DNA from: Vallitalea okinawensis
GTDB taxonomy: Bacteria > Bacillota > Clostridia > Lachnospirales > PQDH01
Direction of reading: 5' to 3'
Assembly (NCBI RefSeq): GCF_002964605.1
Contig: NZ_PQDH01000003.1
Location: 558,001-622,000, forward strand
Length of the DNA: 64,000 bases
The translations under genes and the position numbers were made by a program. The notes beneath the pieces are model-generated. The model saw nothing but the letters and a program-made list of their open reading frames with translations. It had not been told where the DNA came from and did no database searches. This document shows, in pieces, positions 44,366 through 53,398 of this stretch (within the stretch, counting starts at the first letter, position 1; each line of letters starts with the position of its first letter).

Positions 44366-44917
44366 CTATTCCTTAAAATACTTGAAGAAATTTATTGTCC
44401 CTTTTAAATCCTCTTCATTATCATATATGGATATCAACTTACCTAGTTCTATACCAAAATCCACATATCCTGTTGGTTTTGCAGTTACAATATTTCCATC
44501 CACTACGACATTGGAGCCTTCATAATTATCTTTATTAAAATACTTTAGAGATCTCTCATCTTTACTAACAGTATATTTTACATCTTGTATTATTCCTGCT
44601 TTAGCTAAATGTACAGGACCAGCACATATAGCTCCAATAATTGCTTTCTCGTTATTTGCTCTTCGCACTAAATCATATACCTCTTTCTTATCATATAACT
44701 CATTTGGATCTCCACCAGGTATTAATAGAACACCCACATCATTGATATCGATATCCTTTACCAATTTATGTGGAACATATTTAAATCCCTCACACGATGT
44801 TATAGGATTATCATCAACTGCTATTGTAATAATATCACCTTTACTCTTCAATAATAAGCTTGCTATAACTACTTCAAAATTTGCGAACCCTTCATAAATA
44901 AGTATGTATGTATTCAT
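44366..44917 (-). CDS. DJ-1/PfpI family protein
   Basis: The 183-residue protein has the nucleophile elbow AIIGAICAGPVHLAKAGI with Cys98, a preceding VGVLLIPGGDPNELYD and an N-terminal FANFEVVIASLLL with the conserved acid. The DJ-1/PfpI family covers glyoxalase III, protein deglycase-like and amidase activities. This protein is the short single-domain type. GGAGGATGAG precedes the ATG. A role in handling reactive carbonyls is inferred from the family. Confidence 0.87.
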   Translation of the reverse strand: MNTYILIYEGFANFEVVIASLLLKSKGDIITIAVDDNPITSCEGFKYVPHKLVKDIDINDVGVLLIPGGDPNELYDKKEVYDLVRRANNEKAIIGAICAGPVHLAKAGIIQDVKYTVSKDERSLKYFNKDNYEGSNVVVDGNIVTAKPTGYVDFGIELGKLISIYDNEEDLKGTINFFKYFKE

Positions 44918-44999
44918 ATCTCATCCTCCACTATTATTAATGTCACACATTCTAAAATCTTTATCAACCAATCTTTCCTTAAATCCAATAATATACTTT

Positions 45000-45854
45000 C
45001 TAAAACGAATATCCTGATTGTCTTAATCTACATATAGATTCTTTTAAAGCTTCAATTGTTTTAGTTTCGATAACTACCGAATACTCTTCTTTATAAGCTA
45101 AATCTATGTATTTATTAATATCAAGATCCCCATCATATAAGACCATATGATTTTGCTGACCACGAGCATCATGTAGATGCATATGTTTAAGTTTATTTAT
45201 ATTCTTAAGTATGTAATCTTTATCTAGATTTCCACTTGAGTAGTCATGTCCTATATCCCAAGTGAGCGCAAATCCATCGTCTTTTAAAAGTTCATCCATT
45301 ATTGAAGTGATGAATTGTTTATCATATACTCCTGTATTTTCAATAGCAACCTTAATGGGGTATTGGCCAATTCTTTCAATGACTTGTTTTGCAAATGACT
45401 TAAAGGTTTGGCAGTATTCCATATTATATTTCTCATATAAAAATACTTTCTTTGATGGTAGTGTAAAATGAATCCCTTTACTCATGTGCATATTCATTAT
45501 TTTACTGCCAATTCTTTTCATGATGTCTATTACTTCAAAAACAGTTTTCCAGTGAGCATCTCTTATCATTTTGTTGAAATGCGCAATTTCTAAATCTTCT
45601 GGCAAATGGAAAGTAAAGAAAATGTCGTGTTTCTGCTGTAATAAAAGTAGCTCACTGGCTTTCAATCGATCTACCTGATACTGAGGTAGGTTTAGATTTA
45701 TTTCAATAAAATTTAAACCTAGGTCTTTACATAGTTTAATATTTTCCTCTATAGTATTTAATTCAATAAGTGTTGGCATTCCAATATTCAAGTACAAAGC
45801 CCCCATTCCCCTTTTATTATCTTCTCGCTCTTTTAGAGCATCAGCATAAGACAC
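45000..45854 (-). CDS. Sugar phosphate isomerase/epimerase-like TIM-barrel protein
   Basis: The protein of about 265-284 residues has AP endonuclease 2/xylose isomerase-like barrel features. These are LNIGMPTLIELNTIEENIKL, CKDLGLNFIEINLN, VAIENTGVYDKQF, ALTWDIGHDYSSG and MHLHDARGQQNHM, with the usual Glu, Asp and His metal ligands. The GTG at 45854 is badly spaced. A TTG 19 codons later, just before YLNIGMP, may be the true start. Promoter copy C and a hairpin lie upstream. The substrate is unknown. Confidence 0.82.
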   Translation of the reverse strand: MSYADALKEREDNKRGMGALYLNIGMPTLIELNTIEENIKLCKDLGLNFIEINLNLPQYQVDRLKASELLLLQQKHDIFFTFHLPEDLEIAHFNKMIRDAHWKTVFEVIDIMKRIGSKIMNMHMSKGIHFTLPSKKVFLYEKYNMEYCQTFKSFAKQVIERIGQYPIKVAIENTGVYDKQFITSIMDELLKDDGFALTWDIGHDYSSGNLDKDYILKNINKLKHMHLHDARGQQNHMVLYDGDLDINKYIDLAYKEEYSVVIETKTIEALKESICRLRQSGYSF

Positions 45855-45933
45855 AAACCTTGGGTTTGACTCCTTATAGCCAAGTTTTTCTTTGTTATAT
45901 TCTTACGATAGCAATGCAATGTCATTTATTATA

Positions 45934-45970
45934 AACAAAGTTGTAGTTCTTGATATATTCGAACTACAAC
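45934..45970 (-). terminator. Terminator-like hairpin in the leader of the TIM-barrel gene
   Basis: The minus strand has a perfect 10-base stem GTTGTAGTTC/GAACTACAAC over an 11-base loop, then TTTGTTTAT. It lies between promoter copy C and the gene, the same order as at 32.6 kb. Confidence 0.65.
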
Positions 45971-45993
45971 TACCACAACAACAATCTTTCTCT

Positions 45994-46022
45994 ATTTTAC
46001 CTCATAATTACTATACTGTCCA
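45994..46022 (-). promoter_or_regulatory. Conserved promoter element, copy C
   Basis: The minus strand has TGGACA, the 17-base spacer GTATAGTAATTATGAGG and TAAAAT. The spacer matches copy A at all but two positions, and both boxes match copy B exactly. The hairpin at 45940-45970 follows about 25 bases downstream of the -10 box. Confidence 0.68.
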
Positions 46023-46103
46023 TAATGTGCTGTACTTCTGATTGTTTAGCTCCAACTCACATCCACGCCCTTGATAGAACTAATTCCTATAATATTTAAG
46101 AGG

Positions 46104-46913
46104 TCATATTTCGCTTTCTAAATAATACCTTTGAATCATGTTAAGAGTAAAATCATATAACCTCTTTCGCACATCGCCATCAAGAAGTTGTGTTTTAGCT
46201 TCATTTATGTAAAAATAATATAAATCATCGATTATTTCTAATTCTCTTGTGTCTGATAAGTTTTTCTTACTGAATAGATATACATCTCTTTTATCAATAC
46301 TTGATAGTCCTTTTTCGATGCATAGACATCTAATTGTTTCCCATGCATTTTTAATTTGAGTTATAGTCCCATTGGTCATATCATAAGCAGAAACCCTATC
46401 CCCTAAATCAATAACTGAATTTTGTAGTCTTTTTATTCGAATAGTAACAAAATATTGAGGCTTAATTTTCGTATAATAGCATGTAATGTCTTTACCATAT
46501 ATAACATCATGATGTTTGATACTATCAAAAGCATAAAACCACAGCTTAGGATATCCATTTGGAATGTTCTTCAAACTCCATTCATCTATAGCTCTATTTC
46601 CACATTCTTTTACGGTATTAATGTCTTGCCATTGAATATCATAGATTAGCGGTTTTCTATGTTGGGCTCTTTTAGGTAAATTACTTTGAACATTCCCTAT
46701 TACTCCTTCGATATGCTTCTTAACTTCTAAATCTATATTTTTATGTAATGTTGTGATTGTAATATCAATATCACTGGAATCTTCGACGAAGTCTCCCCTT
46801 ATAATACTTCCATCTATCATCACACTAACAACTTCATTCTTAATTAATGTATGGATTATTTGGAGCTCATATTTTAATTGTTCTATATTCTCTAGAACTC
46901 GATCTATTATCAT
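46104..46913 (-). CDS. Nucleotidyltransferase-domain protein (aminoglycoside nucleotidyltransferase-like)
   Basis: The 269-residue protein has the polymerase-beta-type motif MIDGSIIRGDFVEDSSDIDI (GS followed by DxD), near residue 33. A helical C-terminal domain with PQYFVTIRIKRLQNSVIDLG and a helix resembling the substrate-recognition part of ANT enzymes follow. It could adenylylate a drug or a protein. No antitoxin-like partner is adjacent, so a toxin-antitoxin role is not supported. AGGAGAATCC precedes the ATG. Confidence 0.8.
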   Translation of the reverse strand: MIIDRVLENIEQLKYELQIIHTLIKNEVVSVMIDGSIIRGDFVEDSSDIDITITTLHKNIDLEVKKHIEGVIGNVQSNLPKRAQHRKPLIYDIQWQDINTVKECGNRAIDEWSLKNIPNGYPKLWFYAFDSIKHHDVIYGKDITCYYTKIKPQYFVTIRIKRLQNSVIDLGDRVSAYDMTNGTITQIKNAWETIRCLCIEKGLSSIDKRDVYLFSKKNLSDTRELEIIDDLYYFYINEAKTQLLDGDVRKRLYDFTLNMIQRYYLESEI

Positions 46914-46928
46914 TCGAGGATTCTCCTA

Positions 46929-47933
46929 TCATCCATCTTTATATCTATCAAAAATATTACTCTCTAATACTATTTTCTGATTGGTAGCATCTAAGTATAT
47001 TTGACTTCCCAATGGTAATGTAAGCATTGGATGTGTATGGCAACAATCAAAATCAGCAATAAAAGGTAATTCCTGCCCATTCAGTACTTCTAAAAGGATC
47101 TCATAGGGCTTTCTTCCAGTACCCTTATCATCAAACAACTCATGTTTACCCAATATAATACCTGAAACTTTATCAAATATCCCATTAATCTTTAAGAGTG
47201 AAAAGCTCCTCTCAATCGTAGCTGCATCTTTTAGAGAGTCTTCTATAAAAAGAATATCTCCTTTTTCAATTATAGGCATATACTTGCTGCCCCATATTCC
47301 TGTAATTGTATTCAAATTCCCCCCAATAACTCTTCCTTTAGTACTACCACCATATACAGTTATCCAATTATTGAGGCTTTTACTTTTCCCTCTATTCTGT
47401 TCCACCCACTTTATGTACTCTTCTGTCCAATATTTTGGCATTGTATATTCATAATGATCTTCCTTATTATCTACTATTTCAATAAAGCTCTTGTATGTTT
47501 CATCAACAAAAGGCGGAAATTCGCCAAAGGATGCTACCAATGCTGGACCATAGAAGGTTGGAATTTCAGTCTGTGCATACAGGGCAAGTAAAATTGCAGT
47601 TACATCAGAATAACCTATAACGATTTTAGGATTACTCTTAAATGCTGTATAGTCTATATAGGGGAGTATAGAGTTGGAATTCATACCACCAATCGTTGAC
47701 ATTATACAATGAACATTTGGATCCCTTATTAATTGGTTCAATTCTTCAGCTCGCTCTTTTATTGTTCCAGACCTATAATAGTCTTCTTTGCCAGTTAAAT
47801 TACCTTCTATTATATTATAGCCTTTGTTTTCTAGATACTTCTTTGCCCTTTCAAATCTTGTAGGAACAGTATTTGTTATAGGTGATGATGGGGAAAATAT
47901 ACCAATATTATCTCCCTTTCTTAATCTTCTCAT
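46929..47933 (-). CDS. S66 family peptidase (LD-carboxypeptidase/MccF-like)
   Basis: The 334-residue protein shows CIMSTIGGMNSNSILPYIDY and the nucleophile elbow VIGYSDVTAILLAL (Ser in GYSD). GGNLNTITGIWGSKYMPIIE, an acidic ILFIEDS and a late DCCHTHPMLTLPLGS supply the Glu and His. S66 enzymes either trim peptidoglycan or, as MccF, cleave microcin C-type nucleotide-peptides to give immunity. The TFYGPALVASFGE block and length favour the MccF-like side. AAAGGAG precedes the ATG. It is 15 bases upstream of the nucleotidyltransferase gene. Confidence 0.87.
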   Translation of the reverse strand: MRRLRKGDNIGIFSPSSPITNTVPTRFERAKKYLENKGYNIIEGNLTGKEDYYRSGTIKERAEELNQLIRDPNVHCIMSTIGGMNSNSILPYIDYTAFKSNPKIVIGYSDVTAILLALYAQTEIPTFYGPALVASFGEFPPFVDETYKSFIEIVDNKEDHYEYTMPKYWTEEYIKWVEQNRGKSKSLNNWITVYGGSTKGRVIGGNLNTITGIWGSKYMPIIEKGDILFIEDSLKDAATIERSFSLLKINGIFDKVSGIILGKHELFDDKGTGRKPYEILLEVLNGQELPFIADFDCCHTHPMLTLPLGSQIYLDATNQKIVLESNIFDRYKDG

Positions 47934-47999
47934 AGTAATTCTCCTTTGACATTTAGTTACTCCAAATATCTTATTATTCTTTCATAAAGTGGATAGTAA

Positions 48000-48566
48000 C
48001 TACCCCATCCATTCAGCAACTTCTCTCCTTGACTTGCGTGGTCGTGGGTATGGTTCTTCACACCCATATCCTAATGCAACTGCTGCTACGAGTTCATCAT
48101 CTCGATTTAGCCAAGAGCATATTTCATAATGCATATAAAATATATCACAAATCCAAAGAGACCCAAGTCCAAGATCCTTAGCAGCTAGTAACATTGTTTG
48201 TATAGCAGCACCTATTGATTGAGTATCAGTAAGGAGCCGATAATGATTGTAATCTTCTTCGTTTCTAGAAAAAGGATTGAATACCAAGATTACTACGGGT
48301 GCTTCATTCATCGCTTTCGCGCTTGTTTGGCAACTTCCTACGTCTAAACCTTTCTCTTTACGATTTTGAATATTTCTAGTTATAAGATTAACCAGTTCTT
48401 CTTTTTTGTTTCGTTGCAAGATAAGAAATCTCCATGGTTGGCGATTTTTACCTGATGGCGCTTTAGTAGATAAATCGATTAATTGTTCTATGATTTCTTT
48501 TGGTACCACTTTATTTTGAAATTTTCGTATACTTCTTCGTTTTGTTATAGCATCCAATGTTTCCAT
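48000..48566 (-). CDS. Nitroreductase-family oxidoreductase
   Basis: The roughly 188-residue protein has METLDAITKRRSIRKFQNK (FMN phosphate-binding Arg and Ser), TKAPSGKNRQPWRFLIL and SIGAAIQTMLLAAKDLGLGS, followed by a CDIFY...ICSWL helix. It would use FMN and NAD(P)H to reduce nitro compounds, quinones or similar substrates. The ATG at 48566 follows AAAGGAG at nine bases; the TTG nine codons upstream has no site. The gene is independent of its neighbours. Confidence 0.9.
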   Translation of the reverse strand: METLDAITKRRSIRKFQNKVVPKEIIEQLIDLSTKAPSGKNRQPWRFLILQRNKKEELVNLITRNIQNRKEKGLDVGSCQTSAKAMNEAPVVILVFNPFSRNEEDYNHYRLLTDTQSIGAAIQTMLLAAKDLGLGSLWICDIFYMHYEICSWLNRDDELVAAVALGYGCEEPYPRPRKSRREVAEWMG

Positions 48567-48659
48567 TTGGTCTTTCTCCTTTAATTTTTCCAATTAATCC
48601 TTTGTTGTATATCCAAAAGATCCATTAAATCCTCCTCTGGTAGTACAAATAATTACTAT

Positions 48660-49472
48660 TCATTTTCGGATCAATTCTAAGAGCTCTTTACACAACTGTC
48701 TGAACTCTTCATAAGAATTTATCAATGTATTAGCATTTGCGCCATCTTGGAGTATTGACAATAGTCTTTCTGTACATCTACTAGGTTTAATTTCAAACTT
48801 GTCTATGTACTGAAGTGATCTTTTTCTACTAGGAAAGTATGTTTCGTTCATTGCAAATAGTGCAAGTAAAAAGTGATCCAATGCTATATCTAATGCAAAA
48901 TGATAGAAGAGTACATCTTTGCGTTTTACAGCCCTTAGTAAATCCTCAACATCATTAAGTACTTCAAGATTGTAAGCAATCATTTTCTCTTTTAAAGTCT
49001 TTGGATATAAACTTAAAGCTCTTTTTAGTTCTTCAAGAAATTTATCTTTGTCATATAAAACTGTTAAACTCTCTAACATACCCAAACGTCCAATTGGAAA
49101 GAAATAATTATCAGCTCTTTCAAGATACTTACCGGTTAGAATTTCTTGCACATTTCTTATTACGTGGTTCTTATTAAAAAACATTAACCATGTATCAATT
49201 CCATTAATAGTGCAATAATCGGATAAGCCCCATGCTTCATTATTAAATACGCTTAGCTTTATATCTTTTATCTCATCCCCTAATGTCTCGAGATATTTCT
49301 TTCTGATCTGCTCATTCGGAACAATATCGCAATATATAAAAATATCAAAATCACCTTCTCCAGGTTTTGGATAAGGTTTTAGCTTTCCACTTAAACCTAT
49401 AGCATTCACTGTATTAATGCCTGCTACTTGCTTTACTAATTCATTAAATATTTTTTCTATACCTTCCGCCAT
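48660..49472 (-). CDS. Nucleotidyltransferase-like protein (DUF4037-like)
   Basis: The roughly 270-residue protein has AIGLSGKLKPYPKPGEGDFD, where GS and DxD (GDFDIFIYCD) form the nucleotidyltransferase motif near residue 28-48. A helical C-terminal part with FYHFALDIALDHFLLALFAM and FPSRKRSLQYIDKF resembles DUF4037/HEPN-like helical bundles. It may adenylylate a small molecule. I prefer the ATG at 49472, with GAGGGGG at seven bases. Confidence 0.75.
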   Translation of the reverse strand: MAEGIEKIFNELVKQVAGINTVNAIGLSGKLKPYPKPGEGDFDIFIYCDIVPNEQIRKKYLETLGDEIKDIKLSVFNNEAWGLSDYCTINGIDTWLMFFNKNHVIRNVQEILTGKYLERADNYFFPIGRLGMLESLTVLYDKDKFLEELKRALSLYPKTLKEKMIAYNLEVLNDVEDLLRAVKRKDVLFYHFALDIALDHFLLALFAMNETYFPSRKRSLQYIDKFEIKPSRCTERLLSILQDGANANTLINSYEEFRQLCKELLELIRK

Positions 49473-49612
49473 TAGCATCCCCCTCGTATAACTTAGATTT
49501 TAAATTATTTATCATGCAGCAAGATCTATTTGCATTGATAATCAATATGATCCATCATAAACTTCCTACCAGTCATCTTACCTTGTAAAAATAATGATAA
49601 ATCAGAGGTGAC

Positions 49613-50422
49613 TTAACCAATAACTTCTAAAAACATCAATAGAATCAGACCACAAACTATAAAACCACATATGGTTCTTATAGTCTTTTTCTGCTCACTG
49701 GTTATCAGCTTTCTTATGTAGGTAATGCAATAAAATAATAAAATTGATGTTACAATAATTCCGTTTGATGTTATATCATATAAATCTATGTCACTGATAT
49801 CATATACAGAAAGAATAGTATAAATCTTAAGTATTAATATCTGAAACAATATAAATGTATTCATGTACCAAAAATTATTATCTTCCTTTTTGAAAACTAA
49901 TATAGCATAGATATTTAGAAACAAGTTAACCAAAAAGATTAAGATTTGAATGTAATAATTTATACCATAAGACCATTCAGCATAATATGAGAACCGAAAT
50001 CCTAAAAGTATCATCATGATACATAAAAGTAAATTTAAAGCATCAAACCATAGTAAAGATAATTTAAATGTTTTATTCTTCCATTGGTAATTACTAATTT
50101 CTTGATTTCTTTCTGAATCTCTCTCCTTCTTAAGTATCTTAGTAGACATTAACCATCCGACTAAAATACCAAAAATTAATGTATCAATAGTAATAACTTT
50201 AAATAAGGACTTGAAATAATTAGGTTCTGATGCCTTTACATCATCTTGATGAATAGTGACTAAAAAATCCATTAAACTATCATCCCCTAACTGTTCTTGA
50301 AACTCAGGTAAGACTATATTTTTAAATCTCAACTCACTCCTGTAATCTCTATAACCTGCTAACAATACTATACTAAATACTGATATTATAATAATCAAGC
50401 TAATTTTCATTTGCTCTCTCAT
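49613..50422 (-). CDS. Multi-pass membrane protein, unknown function
   Basis: The 269-residue protein has about seven predicted membrane helices. The first is at the N-terminus (ISLIIIISVFSIVLLAG), followed by an external loop of about 60 residues with YFKSLFKVITIDT. Others are near 123-142, 155-177, 187-205, 215-235 and 248-267. AGGAGAAG precedes the ATG. No transporter motif is visible. It follows a decayed deaminase gene. Confidence 0.72.
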   Translation of the reverse strand: MREQMKISLIIIISVFSIVLLAGYRDYRSELRFKNIVLPEFQEQLGDDSLMDFLVTIHQDDVKASEPNYFKSLFKVITIDTLIFGILVGWLMSTKILKKERDSERNQEISNYQWKNKTFKLSLLWFDALNLLLCIMMILLGFRFSYYAEWSYGINYYIQILIFLVNLFLNIYAILVFKKEDNNFWYMNTFILFQILILKIYTILSVYDISDIDLYDITSNGIIVTSILLFYCITYIRKLITSEQKKTIRTICGFIVCGLILLMFLEVIG

Positions 50423-50442
50423 TTATCTTCTCCTTTATCTAG

Positions 50443-50636
50443 TCAAATAAGGATAATATCTTCACGATTTGAGTGGGCGAACCAGACATCAATTCTATCG
50501 CCATCATGTACCTTATGAACTATCCTATTATTATATTATAGACTAATAAGGCACCAAAAGGATCTTCACCTTTACTCCGTGCTTCAAAAGCCATGTCTAT
50601 TGCTATTCTTAGGAAATTAATATCTTTATCAATCAT
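50443..50636 (-). pseudogene. Truncated, frameshifted nucleoside (cytidine/guanine) deaminase remnant
   Basis: An ATG at 50636 opens MIDKDINFLRIAIDMAFEAR then SKGEDPFGALLVYN, the start of the zinc-dependent CMP/dCMP deaminase family. A TAG follows at 50520. In another frame the family's next block, IVHKVHDGD, appears at once, then unrelated-looking sequence to a stop at 50443. The zinc-binding HAE and PCxxC motifs are absent, so the gene is dead. Confidence 0.7.
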
Positions 50637-50687
50637 GCTCCAATCACCTATAACTTCTAATTATTGCTCCAATATTATAATCATTAC

Positions 50688-51734
50688 TTAAGTAAACTCC
50701 CCTATTATTTCTAGAATTGCATGCACTTCTTCCTCATTTTCTAGAGATAGGTATATCGTTCTAGCATCAGCATGACCATAGCAACAATTTACACCGTCAA
50801 TTACTTTTAAGTATGATTCACCTTTTCTTTTACATTTTCCACAAGATACACAACCAAACTTTTCGATAGCCGACATGATTGATTGGGGATATTTCTTACG
50901 ATTGATAACTAAGTTCTCTAAAGTATTTTGGGGAATAGGAAAAAAAAGCCGTATACAATTACTAAATATTTGTACTCTACATATAAGTTTCTTTTTATCT
51001 TTTAGAAAACTTATATTCCAAAATGGACAACAATAACGTTGATAATAAATAGATGTTGACAATCCTATATCTAAAAGCCTTGTTACAAACCTGATATAGA
51101 CACTTTTATTCAAAACTGAATTCACAATATCAGATCTCATTGGGCTAACTCTTTCACGGTTCGCGCTAATTTTCATAACAAGCCGACTATAATCTGCTTT
51201 AGCAAGCATACTTATGGCATCACCATATTCAGTCTTATTATCCACACTATCAAATGAATTTGATAAAAAGTTTAATGCAAGTGCTAGATTATTTGAATCC
51301 TTGAAATGAATATCAAACCAATTACAACGTTTGTAGTTATTAACTATTTTATCTTCCTTAAAATATTCAAAGTAAATTCCATAATGTTCAAGTGCTACAA
51401 GCGGAAAAAAAACGCTCTTTTTATATACTTTCTTAAATACGTCCTTTGGTACAGATAAATAGTATTCATCATCCTTTTTCTTGATTTCACCAGTAAGTGA
51501 AATAGCATATAGAAATAAATTGGCAGTATACGTTATATTATGATAACTTTCTAAATGATCAGAAACTATATATGTATCGACATCCCTATATATTTCTAAT
51601 AGCAAATCACGTAAATCTGCTAACCCAATGACTGTCTCATTGTCACATGCAGTAATAAGATCATTAGGCAAATCACGCACATTGTTAAGCAAAAATTTTG
51701 CTCGCTCTGTAAAAGGAATTCCATCACCAAACAT
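50688..51734 (-). CDS. Hypothetical protein with C-terminal cysteine cluster, 348 residues
   Basis: The protein is soluble, with a long helical N-terminal region (TERAKFLLNNVRDLPNDLIT) and a central RYCCPFWNISFLKDKKKLIC. A C-terminal zinc-ribbon-like group follows: GCVSCGKCKRKGESY, then GVNCCYGHADARTIYLSLEN. The C-terminal part could bind metal. I cannot name a family. GAGGTGTTAG precedes the ATG. It lies between two genes of unrelated type, and no partner is suggested. Confidence 0.7.
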   Translation of the reverse strand: MFGDGIPFTERAKFLLNNVRDLPNDLITACDNETVIGLADLRDLLLEIYRDVDTYIVSDHLESYHNITYTANLFLYAISLTGEIKKKDDEYYLSVPKDVFKKVYKKSVFFPLVALEHYGIYFEYFKEDKIVNNYKRCNWFDIHFKDSNNLALALNFLSNSFDSVDNKTEYGDAISMLAKADYSRLVMKISANRERVSPMRSDIVNSVLNKSVYIRFVTRLLDIGLSTSIYYQRYCCPFWNISFLKDKKKLICRVQIFSNCIRLFFPIPQNTLENLVINRKKYPQSIMSAIEKFGCVSCGKCKRKGESYLKVIDGVNCCYGHADARTIYLSLENEEEVHAILEIIGEFT

Positions 51735-51898
51735 GTACTAACACCTCATTTAATATAGTGATTAAGAAACTATTACTTAATCTCATTGTATATTTAGCAA
51801 CATTCACTTTTCATCCGAATAAAATATTTTAGTTATATATCGTTCTTATGATCAAGCTTTTATTCCTTTAACTAATGACAAAACAAAGCTCATCCCAA

Positions 51899-52642
51899 TT
51901 ATGGAAGCTCTGGGTATATTAGCGAATCCTCTTTAACCCAAATAGCTCTTCCTCCTACACAACTTAGTCTTACATAACCATTTCTAAATTCCTCTATTTT
52001 ACCACTAATATTATCCGCGATTTCATAATTCACTTCACCCTCAAAATTTGGGAATTCATAACTTTCTACTATTTTCTCTCCATTTGTAATACTGACATTA
52101 GTTATTTGCTTTTGGTTTTCTTTAGAGTAGGGTATCGTTTCAGAAACTCTTATCCATCCTTTGTAATCCATCGGAGTATCATATACAGGTATAGCAACAT
52201 AATACCATTCATTACCTAACTCACTATCTGTATGTACTTCAACTTTATCAAGCACCTGAATTAGCGTATTAGCTTCTATAACATTAATATCTTCTGCATA
52301 TTCAACTGGTAATGCCTTTATTGAACCTTGATGATCTACAACCCTTAATAATTCATTGTCTTCATATCCGACATAAAGTAATCCTCCCCTAAATTGACTA
52401 TACGCTGTTTCCTCAATTTCTAGCTGGAGGTTTTCAATATTGTCTTCTAATAGATCAATATTCTTTAATAAAGTCTCATTAGCCTCTTCAATCTCTCTAT
52501 TTCTATCCATTAATTCTTTATTCTTATCTTCCAAGTCAGATATTTTCTTATTATATTCCTCTTTTATATCAGTATCTTCACTACATCCAAATAAAGATAA
52601 TGATAGAACTACAACTATAGATAGAATTTTAATCTTTTTCAT
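51899..52642 (-). CDS. Lipoprotein with coiled-coil stem and SH3-like C-terminal part
   Basis: The 247-residue protein has a lipoprotein signal ending SLSLFGC, then a coiled coil over about residues 28-78 (EEYNKKISDLEDKNKELMDR). The rest is beta-rich, with an SH3-like NEWYYVAIPVYDT and DYKGWIRVSE, and a C-terminal repeat of the same kind (GYVRLSCVGGRAIWVKEDSL). It should sit on the outer membrane face and may bind the cell wall. The plan is shared with the 7211-7903 protein. CGGAGGAA precedes the ATG. Confidence 0.8.
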   Translation of the reverse strand: MKKIKILSIVVVLSLSLFGCSEDTDIKEEYNKKISDLEDKNKELMDRNREIEEANETLLKNIDLLEDNIENLQLEIEETAYSQFRGGLLYVGYEDNELLRVVDHQGSIKALPVEYAEDINVIEANTLIQVLDKVEVHTDSELGNEWYYVAIPVYDTPMDYKGWIRVSETIPYSKENQKQITNVSITNGEKIVESYEFPNFEGEVNYEIADNISGKIEEFRNGYVRLSCVGGRAIWVKEDSLIYPELP

Positions 52643-52722
52643 AAATTCCTCCGTATTGATAATAGTTATTTACTTGTTTTTTCTTGTAGATTCCAGGCTT
52701 AAAGTTCTAGTATATGGATATC

Positions 52723-53289
52723 TTAATATATCTTACGATTATAATAATCAACTTTCAGTTTTTCATCCTTATGCTGCAACATATTAATACTTCCCATATG
52801 TAATTTAGTAATTCCTGACCCATATTGTCCATTTGACAGCGTATATAATAGCGAATTAATTGCACCACCATGGGAAACAATTAGTATGTTTTTATCTTCA
52901 TATTTTTGAGCTAACTCCAGAACTACTTTATGTACTCTATCTCTCAGATGAAACCAATCTTCCATATTATCATAATCCCTATCAGGATACTTTATTAGCC
53001 TCTCTTTCAGAGTCATTCCAGAGGCTTCACCATAATCACGTTCAATCAGGTTTTCTTCTAGAATAACCTCTTCTATTCCAATAGTTCTAGCTATAATGGT
53101 CGCAGTACTCTGAGCTCTTTTTAATGGACTAGAAATGATATGATCCCAATCATACTGCTTCAGGTGTTCACCAACCATTCTAGCTTGCTCTAGTCCAGTT
53201 TCGTTGAGATCTATATCTTCTCTGCCCTGTAATTTAGTAAGTTTATTCCATTCAGTTTCACCATGCCTAATAATGCATACTCTACCCAT
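52723..53289 (-). CDS. Histidine phosphatase superfamily protein
   Basis: The roughly 188-residue protein begins MGRVCIIRHGETEWNKLTKL with the intact RHGET motif. It has IISSPLKRAQSTATIIART, LIERDYGEASGM and NILIVSHGGAINSLLY. It is the phosphoglycerate-mutase-like or cobalamin phosphatase-like type, acting on a small phosphate ester in the cytoplasm. The ATG at 53289 follows GGGGGG by six bases. Unlike the 34831 protein it keeps the canonical Arg. Confidence 0.9.
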   Translation of the reverse strand: MGRVCIIRHGETEWNKLTKLQGREDIDLNETGLEQARMVGEHLKQYDWDHIISSPLKRAQSTATIIARTIGIEEVILEENLIERDYGEASGMTLKERLIKYPDRDYDNMEDWFHLRDRVHKVVLELAQKYEDKNILIVSHGGAINSLLYTLSNGQYGSGITKLHMGSINMLQHKDEKLKVDYYNRKIY

Positions 53290-53398
53290 TTGAATCCCCC
53301 CCATCCGTCAACATCATTATCACTTAATTTCATATGGACTCAGTCAGCCTCATACATTACTTTTAAGAGGTATATCATAATCTTCAACGATAAACTGT

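Noticed and set aside
46104-46913. Toxin-antitoxin pair (MNT/HEPN or AbiEii type)
   Set aside because: The protein stands alone, with no small HEPN or antitoxin partner within the neighbouring genes. The same holds for the 60677 and 48660 proteins.
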